DNA from: Purshia tridentata
Lineage: Eukaryota > Streptophyta > Magnoliopsida > Rosales > Rosaceae
NCBI GenBank assembly: GCA_003254885.1
Contig: QANT01004633.1
Span: 41,043-105,042, forward strand
Reading direction: 5' to 3'
Length of the DNA stretch: 64,000 nucleotides
Both the position numbers and the translations under genes were made by a program. Position 1 is the stretch's first letter; each line of letters begins with the position of its first letter. The notes beneath the pieces were generated by a model. It saw nothing but the letters and a program-made list of their open reading frames with translations, was not told where the DNA came from and did not search any database. Below are positions 24,892 through 36,328 of the stretch, piece after piece.

Positions 24892-25783
24892 TCAATGGAG
24901 AACAAGCTTCTGGTACTTAGTGTTGGGTGGTGAAGAATGATCAGAATCAATATCACAGAGACTTCTCTTGTTACTAAAGCAGCTCATATTAGTACTAATG
25001 CAGGAGTCTTGGTGTAGAAGATGTGGTATTGGAGGAGAGATGGCAACTGGTGGAATTTCAGTGGACTTGAGTTGTGGAGGTGGGTGCTGCCACTGAGGGA
25101 GAGGTCCAGCCAGGAGAAGGTTCTGAAGGAGCGGCCCAGCTTCGATTACGGCTTGCAGTAGCTTTCCTTTCTCTGGCAGTGGCTTCTCAGCTGCCAATTT
25201 CAAGGCAGCTTGTGGCAGTGGTGATGATGACAGTGATGGTTGTAATGGTGGCACAATTGGGTCTGCATTTGGAGATGCAATGATGTGTTCATCAGAGGAA
25301 GAAGAGGCAAAGTGTTTGTTAGAGTCACTGCCTTTTGATTCTTCCTCATTTTGTGAAGCAACTTCTTGTAGTTGTAGTTGTTGCTGTTTCTGTAGTTCTT
25401 GCTGCAGCATGAGTTTGTCCAAAATTAGCCTCTGGCATTGTGCTTGAGCTTCATCTTTTTCTTTGATGGCTATGCTTAGGAGATCTTTGAGACGAACAAG
25501 GTCTTCTTCTCTCCTTGCAATCTTCTCCTTTGCAGATAAAATTGTTGTCTCAAGCTCCAAAGTTGTGTACAGCAGAGAATGCCTCAACTCTTCTATTCCC
25601 TGCCAAATTCAAGATCAAAATTAGACATGCCCTTACTTTTAAGGAACAGCAGCACAACTCCAATTAGAAGCAGAAAGGGTGAAAATGTAATATTACCTCT
25701 TCTTGAAAGAATAATTCCCAACCATATGGGCTGCACTGATCCTCCATTGTATTTGTTGCAGGGTTGCAAATGCCAGAGGCCAT
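24892..25783 (-). CDS. DUF1635 family protein, copy B
   Basis: Two exons on minus, 25783-25697 and 25599-24892, giving 264 aa. Exon structure, phase and intron length (about 97 bp) match copy A. Compared with copy A I count about 5 changes in the 29 residues of exon 1 (for example TNTMEDQCSPYGWELFF against TKTMKDQCSPFGWEFCF). Exon 2 has about 11 changes plus one residue deleted near the C-terminus (CDIDSD against CDIVNSD). The N-terminal coiled coil is conserved (one HLK/RLK and one IMDK/ILDK change). Nothing disables the frame, so both copies look functional. The product is of unknown function. Confidence 0.9.
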
Positions 25784-26062
25784 GGGTAAGGCTAATGTAA
25801 TTAAGCCGCTTATGAGTTATGAGTACTTTGGCTTCTATTTCTTTGTTAGTCTCTCTTTATCTTTCTTGTCCTTCCATGTGAAATGAGGTTGGACAAAAAC
25901 ACAAAAGGCCAAAAGCATTTATAGAAGGTCAAGTTGCGCGCCAAGTGCTATGTACACAAAGGACTAAACTTTGTAGCCTTGTAGGAGTGAATGTGAACTC
26001 TGCATTGAGACCTCGTCTTCTTCTTCACCTGGCACCTTTTTATTATAGCTGGCCGTGGATCG

Positions 26063-26068
26063 CACGTG
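26063..26068. promoter_or_regulatory. G-box (CACGTG) upstream of DUF1635 copy B
   Basis: A palindromic CACGTG lies about 280 bp upstream of the copy B ATG, in a block otherwise shared with copy A. In copy A the aligned bases (about 18236-18241) read GACGTG, so the palindrome is broken. G-boxes are bound by bZIP and bHLH factors; activity here is inferred only. Confidence 0.4.
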
Positions 26069-26791
26069 CACATGAGAGTATACGACGGTTTCACAAAAAG
26101 TAATGTTACACATATCATATTTATCAACTACATTATTTACCATATCTATTATACACATATTAGGTAAAATATAATCAATAATGTGATAAGTAAATGTAGC
26201 ATATAATCATTTTATTTTTTGGCGAGCCCAACGTCATATTTGGTGTTGAACATGACCTTATTGAATTAAACAACAAGACCAGCCATAACCATACTTTAAT
26301 GTTGGAGATCAATTTCCTTGGTTAGACTAAAAGAAAAAGCCATGTTTGATGAATGATTAAAGCCATTTGATCTGCAACACCTTTTTACCTTTGTAGTTTA
26401 AGCTAAGGTGTTCTTTTTGACTCTTGTAGAGAAAAATGTGGCAGGGTCTATATATATGGTGGTTATTAAAGTATAGCATCATGTTAAATTGTCTCTTTCA
26501 TTTGCTGCTGCCACTGCTTTAAGTTTGATTCTACTAATTGGTAATAGTAACCAAATCAAGAAATTGCGGCTGTAAAATTCCAGAACCCTTTCTGGATAAG
26601 GTTGTGTAATTTGTGTTACATTTCGAAGAGATCGACCAAGTTAGCTAACTATTATTAGATCATAAATAGTAAGTACCATTTTTAGGAATGGGATTCAAAC
26701 TTTGAAAATGAAACTCACACTGCAGCACATGTGAGTCATGTGACAATGTCTGTATGCACATCTACAATGTGTTCCTCCTCCTCTTGATCGG

Positions 26792-27217
26792 TAAAAGGAA
26801 TGTAGGATTCCTATTACTGTGTTTGGTAACTCTAGAAAAGTAAACAAAAATTACATTTTCATTTCCATTCCTATGTTTGGTAAGTGTAGGAATAAGAAAT
26901 AAAAATTATTCAATTTTCCAATTATATCCTATATGAGTATAAAAAGAATATGTAATAAATAGTTGGCTAAATTTGAAAATTTAAAAAATTGGTAAGGATA
27001 AATCTGTCTAAAAAATATGCAATAAATGCTTTTCCAAGAAGGGGAAAAATAAAACCCAAGCTTGAGCAAGGGCATCATTTTCCCCCCAATAGGGGCATCA
27101 GATTCCCTTGAGTCAGGAAACCATTTCCCTTCTCTACACTTGCCAAATGTGGAAACGGAATTGATTTCTTATTCCCAAACCTCCAAAACTTGAACCAAAT
27201 AAGCCCCGAGTGGTAGT
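26792..27217. mobile_element. Insertion specific to duplication copy B, MITE-like
   Basis: Copy A runs directly from 'cctcctcctct' to 'aagtcagag', while copy B has about 425 extra bases there. The insert has internal inverted similarity: TTTGGTAAGTGTAGGAATAA on the left resembles the complement of a block near 27130-27180. The right end contains 'ccaaataagccccg'. Clean terminal repeats and a target duplication are not obvious, so the class is uncertain. Confidence 0.55.
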
Positions 27218-28897
27218 GAGTCAGAGAACGAAGCAAACCCAAAAATAATCTTCAAAAGTTTGGCAGAGGAGATAATGGTAGGGTCCTTGAGGACCCTCTT
27301 TAGGGTAACAAATTTATCCTTAGAAAAGATTTAAAGGAAAATGGCTTCCAATTTTGAATTTGCTAAATAAATTGGAAAATTTGTCCTGCAATGCCTTGCC
27401 GTGTGGGTCCCTCTGCATCTTATTGAGTCCACCATCTTTTCTTCATGTACCATGCTTCACTCCACATTCACCACCACATATTCAACCCAAAAATAAAACA
27501 TGAAAATTATGTGGGCTCTTGGTGTGGTGCAATTACAGTGTGACACCTCATAATATTGGAATATGCTTTTTATACCATTTTTCTTTTTTCTTTTTTAGTA
27601 CAAAAAGAGATCAAAGGAGACAGAGGTTTGAACTCTTGATCTTGAATGAGAAGGTAAATGTACTTGATCTGTTAAAACCCGATATAAAAATCTTCATAAA
27701 TATTTCTTCACCGATTAATTGGATGTTAAATGCTCAAACTTTAACATGATAACAAAATGAGAAGATTGCAAACTTGAAGTCCTACAATTACAACCTCGTA
27801 ATATAACTTTACATTAGTCAAAACCAAAAGGACATGTGAAGACTAACAAGGTCCCATCCCAACTACGAAAACCAATTTCTCCACAATCTCTTATAAAAAT
27901 TGCATTCTTAGTGTAAAAATATGCATATCTAGTCAAGAGTAGTCACAGTATTCCAAATGTAAAGCATACTTTACTTGTTGTCAGAACAAGATTTTTTTGT
28001 CAACATGGTCATTTGTTTATGTTTTCTTTTTCTCTAATTTCGTTCGTGCAATAACGCGGATTGGAGTAGTAAAGGTTGATCGTGAATGATGTAAGAATCG
28101 ACATCTTTTGTCACTTTGCTTCTCTCTTGCATGTGAGACTCTGAGAGAGAGAGAGAGAGTGATCGGTGTTGGGCCATACCCTCAGTCTCTCAGATTCTCA
28201 TCTCATCAAACATTACCTTATTAAAAAGATTGATAAACAAACAGCGTATTATTTACAGGGGGATAAAAAGTTGAAAGAAATCAAAAAGAATTGATGAGAT
28301 GGGAAAGGGTTCCAATCTAGAAACTGTTTTGGATTCTAATCTCAAACAACATGTCATTCTTGAAGATTATTGTCACTGGGATCTGTATATGAAAGGAAAC
28401 GACTTCTTTCCAATGATTATATATATCTTAGTGCTTCAGTCAGAAAGCTCAGAATGTTATCTTTAGACCAATTGGCAAATACCCATCTTCAAATTAGTGG
28501 GGGAACAAATAACAAAAAGGGAATTGACAATGAAATCATCAAATTAATGAACTATCAGAGCACAATGAAACTCCCATATTAGTTTTGGTATGTAAAACCC
28601 ACAAAAGAACTATGAGAGCATATCGATTGAATTAGAGAGATAATGTCCTTAACATACAAGGGATTAGACCTTTTTGTTTCGAATTCACTGATAAAAATGG
28701 TAATGGTTCTTCAAATCTAAATGATTTTGTAGACTAAATTATTTACTGTTGTATTTAACTGCAACATAACTTCAAAATGTTCCAGAGGTATGCAATGAAA
28801 AAAAAAGAAAAAGTAAAATTACATTTAGTTCCCTCTTCATTCTTGCATGTTCCTATATAACCAACCGGATTTTGATATTGATAATGTCAAGATCTCA

Positions 28898-29626
28898 CAA
28901 TAATCCCTAGAACCTACCATGCTTAGCACCTGCCTTGGATTTGTACGTGCATACCTTTCTTTGCAACATAAGAACCATTCATAAAAATTTAGCCTAACAA
29001 AACACAAGAAATGTCTCCATACGTTAGCATGGATGCAATGCAACGAAGGTCAAAATATTCTATGTGAGAGAGGCTGAAAATAACCCAAAAAATCTCATTC
29101 AAGTGCACACTAGGAAGAAAGAACCATTGGTTCCATTAAATTTCAAAACGCTAGCTTTCAATGTGTAGCTTTCATAGTGAAACATAACCAACTAACTTTC
29201 AAAGTGAAACACATCCAATCTACTCCACCATGATACGTTGCTATAAGAAATTCACGAAAATAGCATCCTTCGTTTCACCTGTCATCTGAAATTGACACTC
29301 ACTTTCTCCTTTTTATGGTAAACCATAGTACAGATTAGCAATAACCAAGCATCCCCTCAATATATATACTAATAATAAATTCCAAGGAGGACAACACAGA
29401 GTGGGAAATCAGGTTGAGTTTGTGGATTTCCTAACTATATCTGCTAATGACATTAAGAGAAATTAAATCAGCTTGAAACTTTACAGTGTCAGAAGCATGC
29501 ATCCTGAAAGAAGGTAATTTTCTATTACAACTGTACAAAAAAGCCACAAAGAACAGGACATGGAAATTGCATGCTCACTTTCTCTGCTGCCAAAACAATT
29601 TGGTGTTAATTTGACAGTGACTTGAC
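28898..29626. other. Non-coding interval, shugoshin downstream region
   Basis: Between copy B and the shugoshin stop codon. No supported coding frame. It likely includes the shugoshin 3' untranslated region. Confidence 0.5.
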
Positions 29627-32225
29627 TCATTGGCGCATCTTTACATTAATTGAAATTTCCTTGTATGACTTAACCTTCTCAGCTGCTCGGCGCAGTGGCC
29701 TTATAGATGATCTTCTAAAATCTTGACCTTCAGATCTCAGGGCAGCATTTCCCTCATCCTCTTTTTTCACTGGTGAACATGTTGGACCACTTTCATGAAC
29801 GACATCATCACATTGAGGAGAGACAGGAAATTTGTCTTCATTGATCTCAAGCAAGTCTTCAGTTGCTTCCACTTCTTCAGTTTTGAACCTTGCAGATTGC
29901 CTTCTCAATCAAATATTAGGAAACCATAAAACACATGTAAGTGAAAACCCACTGAAAACATGCACTTGCATAAAGCAATGAAAAGTACACAAGTAAACCT
30001 TTTGTTGTCTACATTAATCTCAAGCAAGTCTTCAGTTGCTTCCACTTCTTCAGTTTTAAACCTTGCAGATTGCCTTCTCAATCTTCTAATAGGAAACCGT
30101 AAAACACATGCAAGCAAAGTGAAAACCCTTTGAAAACATGTACTTGCATAAAGCAATTAAAAGCACACAAGTAAACCTTTTGTTATCATTGATCTCAAGC
30201 AAGTCTTCAGTGGCTTCCACTTCTTCAGTTTTAAATCTTGCAGATTGCCTTCTCAATCGTCTATTAGGAAACCATAAATACATATAAGTAAAATGAAACC
30301 CCACTGAAAACATGTAATTGCTAAAAGCAATTAAAAGTACACAAATAAACCTTTTTTTGTCATCCTTGACCTCAAACAAGTCTTCTGTTGCTTCCAGTTC
30401 TTCAGCTTTAAACCTTGCAGATTTCCTTCTCAAACATCTATTAGGAAACCATAATAAAGCACATGTAAATAAAGTGAAAACCAACTGAAAACATGTACTT
30501 GCATATAGCAGTTAAACATATACAAATAAACCTTTTGTTGTCAGCCTTCTCTTGAGCTTGGACTGCTTCAACAGTATGAGGGCCCAAAGCTTCATGCAAA
30601 TTATGTCAAAAGTGTTGGTACATTGAGAAGATACCAAAAAATAAAATGAAATGTCAAGTTACTACTTACGCAGATTCTTCGATTGTCGTCTCCTGTTGGT
30701 ATTACAATGTCCACTGTCCTTGTTTGCTTGCGAGGATTCCACTGCCTCAACACACTGAGTTGAACCTACCTTAAAGTAGTGAAAGGAAATGTGTAAAGAA
30801 TACAAGAGCTCAAATAAACAAACCACACCTTCAAAATTGAATTAAGAAACAACATAGGCAATCCACTCGAGTACCTTATTTGCCAGATTTTGACATTTTG
30901 CGTTCTCCTAGGAACAAAAGGTTTACAATTCAACAACACAGTCTAATCTGATAACCTTACTTATCAAAGTCAAAAGTACCCAGACTGACCTCTGCCTCCA
31001 TTTTTCTCACTTTGAGCAAGCCATTTTTGCATCCAAGTTCATGCTGAAGTGCCCTTAGCTGAAAATAAACAGGGGATAGTTGTTAATTCAAGTTAATATA
31101 GTATAAAAAATGCAACCATACATGAGTAGAAACTTAACTTACCCTATCTTTACCTGAATTGAGTTCCTGCAAAATGAAGTAGAAAATTTATTTTAGTAAT
31201 AGTTTATAAAATTACTAGGCATCTTGGAAAAGAACAATTAACAACTAAATTGTGCAAGAGGGTATGTACCGCCAACATCTGGCTGTTTGCTTGGGCAAGT
31301 TGCAAATTCTGTTGCTGTAATTTCTGCAAATTGATTCTCAAGTTCTGTAACTCTACTCTGCCCAATTCAATAATTTTACTTCCAATAACAAAGTTAAGAA
31401 AAATCCACAAATACCCAATCAAAAAATTTGAGGTAAATACACAATGAGAAAAATAGATCCCACAGGATACTTTCTGTCGGCAAGAAGTTGCATCAGCGTC
31501 ATATTTTCCTGAGAACACATTCAGAAAATCCAAAGTAAGCTAAACCATCACCAAACATAATTTAGACATGTAAGCTGGAAAGAGAGACAATTTTCAATAT
31601 ACCTTGTGTAGATTGTCAACATACTCATTAGTTGTAAGTGAATCAATTTGCTGCTTCACATGTTGGATTGCTAGTTTAGGCTGCTGATGCTGCAAGTTGC
31701 TTATATCAGCAAGCCTCTTCCTCGGGGCCTTTCCAATTGCAGATTCCTTTGCCATTTTCTCTCCTTTTCTTTTGTTATCTGTTATCAACACCAAATATCT
31801 CAATCAATTTTCAACATAGCCTAACCCTATAAACCTCAAGTAACCTGGATTGCAATTTTCTAAATAAATTTAACCCAAGTAACCTGGATTGCAATAACAA
31901 GTTTTTCCGAACATCAACAAACCCTAGCCCTATAAACCCCAAACAACTCAAGAATTTCCTAGTTGCAATTCGTCAAAACCCTAACCCGCCCCCCACCTCA
32001 AACCATAATTGTTAATCAAGAAATGGAGTTATACCACAAAATTAAACGCTTAGTGATGTAACCACACAGAGTATAGCAGATGATAATCAAGCTCAAATAA
32101 CCTAGAAAGGATCCAAACAACAAAAAAGAAACATAAACAAAAATTTAGTTAAAAAGAAATAATAATCAGAGAAATTTACCTCCAGCGCTGCAGTTTTCTG
32201 AATCAAGAACGACCAAACCATCCAT
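29627..32225 (-). CDS. SGO: Shugoshin (protector of centromeric cohesin), 13 exons
   Basis: Shugoshins recruit PP2A to centromeres and shield meiotic cohesin from separase (family knowledge). Exons on minus: 32225-32180, 31778-31603, 31508-31471, 31378-31270, 31166-31143, 31058-30990, 30907-30875, 30769-30670, 30589-30532, 30437-30351, 30260-30177, 30085-29999, 29903-29627; phases join to 395 aa. The N-terminal basic segment (APRKRLADISNLQ) precedes a long coiled coil (about 60-165, with KIIELGRVELQNLRINLQKL). The C-terminal SGO motif is RRSSIRPLRRAAEKVKSYKE near residues 366-385. Between them, exons 10-13 encode four copies of a RLRRQSARFKTEEVEATEDL-type unit (about 218-325). The last copy has lost its usual acceptor AG, so the 29903 start is inferred from the next in-frame AG. 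The exon 9 start is also less certain, because its upstream pyrimidine tract is poor. Confidence 0.9.
29895..30531 (-). repeat. Fourfold intron+exon tandem array in shugoshin
   Basis: Four units of about 175 bp each carry one similar intron (90-95 bp, beginning GTTTATTTG or GTTTACTTG and ending near GGTTTCCTAATAG) and one 84-87 nt exon segment. Exon starts are at 30437, 30260, 30085 and about 29903. All internal exons are phase 2 at both ends, so each addition keeps the frame. Confidence 0.93.
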
Positions 32226-34200
32226 GGTGAAAACCCGAGCTAAAACCCTAATCTTACTATCTCTATCTCTAGCTCTATCTCTCTCTAAAACCCCATTGCC
32301 TGTGAGATTTGATAGAGACGTCGCCGTAGGTGCCTATCGGAATTTGAATAAGGAGGGAAAAAAGAGAGAGTACCGGGAAGGGTACAATCGTAAACATATC
32401 ATCAGAGGCTCGGGAATCCTACGGCTTTCCGAAGCTAACCCAGCCGCTTTTAAATCAATAAGGACAGCCCGAACCTAAGGTGGTTGACGGACTCAAATAC
32501 TATTGGGTTGGGCCTAACTCAATTTCCATCTGGTATGACCCAACCCGGCCCAAAGCAAAAAAGAAAAAGAAAAAGGAAAAAAGTATGTCACCTCACCTAT
32601 CATGTATTATATGAAATTTATGAAGGTTTTGTATCTAATGAAAGGAGTGATCGTGAGGCTTTTTTTGAATACCCAAATGTACGTAAAAGGTTTGCTTAGG
32701 AGTGTCTTCTAAGTATGCATGGGTTGCTATTCACAATTGATGTTAATGAACCTTAATTATTATGGAATTTATATGCATTTATAGTTAACTCGATCTCCTT
32801 AATTTACTTAATGTAAGAAAATAAGTGAGTCTTTATCTTTTATAACAATGTTCTCAAAAATGTATTAATAAGTCATTGTGCTAATCACATGGGTTTCTTG
32901 AGACCCAAATGTAGGTAAAAAGTTTGATTACGATAGTGATTTAAATTTTAAACGTGTGCGTACGTTTGATACATGTGAGATTTATTTTATGATCTATATG
33001 CATTGAGGATTAAATATCACAAACATATATCATATAGGTAAATAAGTAGATTCTTATCTATGAACAAAGTTTCATTAAATTGAAATGACATATCATTATG
33101 TGGTAATAAAATTTACATACTAGTCTCATAAGATCTCATGTATTAATCACATATTATTTTAAAAAATATTTGTGTAGACAGACTTAGATGTAAGTTTTTC
33201 TACTCCTATGGTCCCATCGATAGATGCAATGGATGAGAGGAAAATGGGCAAGGAATCTGGACACATGATTGGTCGTTTAAGTCTTTACTGTGGGCCTTCC
33301 AACTATACCCCAAAGTTTGACTCTTGTGACTTGTGGCCAACTTGGATGAATTAATTAAGAGTATGTATAATTTTGATTATTGTGATTTGTGGGTCCAACA
33401 AAAATGATATATCCCAATTCCCAAGCATACATTTCTTTCCTTTCCTCGTTGGTTTAGAATCTTTCCACTTCAAAAAAGCCAACAAACAGTTCATGCTGCA
33501 AAATGCTTCTATTCCCTTCTTTCTTTCTTTTTTCAACTTAATCATCTATTTAATAACTTAATTATACAATTAATCAGCTTTTTTTTTCTTTTACTTAGAT
33601 CTGATTTTTGTGTGTCTTATAGTACTTTGTGGCTTGAAAAGAATTTTGTCATTTCCTTTCATGTGAAATCTTCTGAGTCACATGCAAAATTGCAAAGTAT
33701 GCATAACCCACCTAATTAATTTTCTTCAACTTTCTCTATCTCAACATAATGGATCGTACCTTTTCTTCCTAACAAGACAAATACATATGTAGATTAAGCA
33801 CAACTTGAACAATCTTTATCCCAAACCCACAAATTGCATTTATCTTTCATTATCAAACCCAAATTGCATTCATACATTTAAACACATTTTCTATTAAGTT
33901 GGAGTACGTATCAAGAGATTTTTTTCACATTGTATGCCAAACCCACGTTTTGCATTTCTCCTTTCTATTCTCTACACCCATCTTGAAATTAATTTTCAAA
34001 TTTTAGTTCGTCTCTCACAACAATCTCTCATATTTCTAAAACTATGTTTGATGATGATAGTCAATTGGTTAATTAATAATCATATTTTCATGCAAGGGAA
34101 TGAATTTGTAATTAACTTGCTAATCTTGATTTCTTTTACTAATATTGACTTAAGCTTTTATGGATCTTTAGATAAAATCTAATTTTTATTCAACTTAAAT
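32226..34200. other. Non-coding AT-rich interval
   Basis: Includes the shugoshin upstream region with CT-rich leader-like sequence (about 32255-32290). No coding frame is supported. Confidence 0.5.
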
Positions 34201-34698
34201 GTACGTTAGATTAATTGGATTACAATGACGTTTATGATAAATTTAAAATTGATCGCATTGGCATATGAATCAATAATGCATGGCAAGTAGTCAACATGCA
34301 CGCTCACTAGTCACTACTCGTGAGTATTGATGTAACCTTGATAACTTTATTGATGTCATTATGTTTTGGCAGAGCTTTTGAAGTTACTAGTCCAAAGTGC
34401 ATGTATTTGGCACCAAGTATTTGATACAAGCAATTAAATAGTGTTTTGAGTACGTTAGATTAATTGGATTACAATGACGTTTATAATAAATTTAAAATTG
34501 ATCGCATTGGCATATGAATCAATAATGCATGGCAAGTAGTCAACATGCATGCTCACTAGTCACTACTCGTGAGTATTGATGTAACCTTAATAACTTTATT
34601 GATGTCATTATGTTTTGGCAGAACTTTTGAAGTTACTAGTCCAAAGTGCATGAATTTGGCAGCAAGTATTTGATACAAGCAATTAAATAGTGTTTTGG
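34201..34698. repeat. 249-bp direct tandem duplication
   Basis: Copies at 34201-34449 and 34450-34698, starting 'gtacgttaga', nearly identical with only a handful of base differences (for example TGATAAAT against TAATAAAT). No coding potential. Confidence 0.95.
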
Positions 34699-35889
34699 GT
34701 TACATAAGTAATTTAAGAGGTGCTTTCTCGATATATTGATTTTGTAAGATAATAAAGATTGATATAAAAGAAATTATGTGCTTCTAATTAAACTAGTACC
34801 AATACAAATACTACTCCCGAGTAAAAATGTTAATTTCTCTAAAATTAGCTCCAAACATTCCATAAGTATCACACTAGAACAACAATATTTAAAACTTACA
34901 TTACATTTAGCATGAATAATTATTCGTGTGTGAGTGTGTGTATAAGTAGAAAATTGAAAATAATATTTTAATTGATCTATTTAGATTCTTCTTTATTCTC
35001 TTAGCTTTATAAAGAAAACTTTGTGTTATATGGTGATCACGAAAAGCACTGATACCTTGGAAAATGACTAGTATGTCTACTATTTATTTCCATCTTCACT
35101 ACTTTCATGCTTCTATGCTTATCTTGTAGCCTACTTTGTTGTTAGACAAATGTTATGTACTTAGCTACATTGTTCTTGTTCATATTGATTATCAGACATT
35201 CAAATCGACCTTTGCCATGTTAAATTGTTTAATAATAAAACATTTCCATTGTTTTTATTAAATGAGAAGAAAAAACTCAAAGTGAACAATATATAAAGTA
35301 ATAACAATTCTCTTCATAAACTTATACGATTCTACGTGTACATGGTATAATTTATATTAGAACAACCACATAAGTACAAATAGTAACAATATTGCTGCAT
35401 GTTTTTGTTTTTCATAGTAACGAACAAACAATATTATTGCCATGCATAGTGATAATTAGTTTATTAATTACAGTTGCTGGTTGTCCATCAAAACACATTT
35501 GCCCAAAGGTCCTAATTTTATGAAAGTTTAACGGTTTTGTATGGATATAAATAAGTTCTTTTTTTTTCTTCTTATTATATTATCCCTTGAATCTAAAACT
35601 TAAAACTTTTATTCGTCTCTTCCAATGTGGCTTGAGTTAAACATTTTTAGCATACTCTTATTGTATGTTGAGCTAAAATTCTTGAATATAAGCTCATTCT
35701 AACGTCATTTGAGCTTGAGACGAGTTTTAAGATTTTAAAGATCCGAATCAAATTATGAAAATGGAGCTTCAATCATTTATGTAAGTATATAAAGAATCAT
35801 TTTAAAAATCGAAACAATGACCTCATTCACCTACGCTCATAATCGGTTGTTAGCTAAAACTCTTGGGTATATGTATATAAATACTTATA

Positions 35890-36320
35890 GGGCAATACTT
35901 GGGTCACACCTAGGGAGTACCTCTTGATCACACCTCCACTCTTCAAGAACACTTGTTCGGAAGTGCATGTTCAGAATCATAACCGTTCATTTTTTAGATT
36001 ATTTATTAAAAATCATTTTTACAAAAAAATTAATTCAATCGAAAATCGTTTGGTTATGTAACCATTATTGAATAATTAGAATAAATGAATGGTTTAGTCA
36101 ATAAACTACTTTAAATACAAACTGTCTATTTATTTAATTTATTCGATAACAGTTATATAATCAAATGATTTCCAATCGATTTGATTTTCAATAGATATGA
36201 TTTTTATTATGTTATCTAAAAAATGAACGATTCTGATCCTAAATCTACATCGCTGAATAAACATTTTTGAGAGATGTGTGTGTCCTAAATGTACCCCTAA
36301 GTATGACCCAAGTATTCCTG
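35890..36320. mobile_element. MITE-like foldback element with 8-bp target duplication
   Basis: The left end GGGCAATACTTGGGTCACAC is complementary to the right end (complement of the end reads CAGGAATACTTGGGTCATAC). Inner arms also pair: the CGTTCATTTTTTAGAT block near 35990 matches the complement of the block near 36220. The element is about 431 bp and non-coding. It is flanked by TACTTATA at 35882-35889 and again at 36321-36328, an exact 8-bp direct repeat. An 8-bp duplication suggests the hAT class. Confidence 0.8.
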
Positions 36321-36328
36321 TACTTATA

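Larger units (their letters stand above)
24276..28897. repeat. Segmental duplication, copy B
   Basis: Counterpart of 16464-21130 in the same orientation, about 7.8 kb downstream. It carries the second DUF1635 gene and the matching flanks. Relative to copy A it contains an insertion of about 425 bp (about 26792-27217) and lacks about 300 bp. Homology ends near 'taatgtcaagatct'. No other coding frame is supported inside. Confidence 0.92.
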
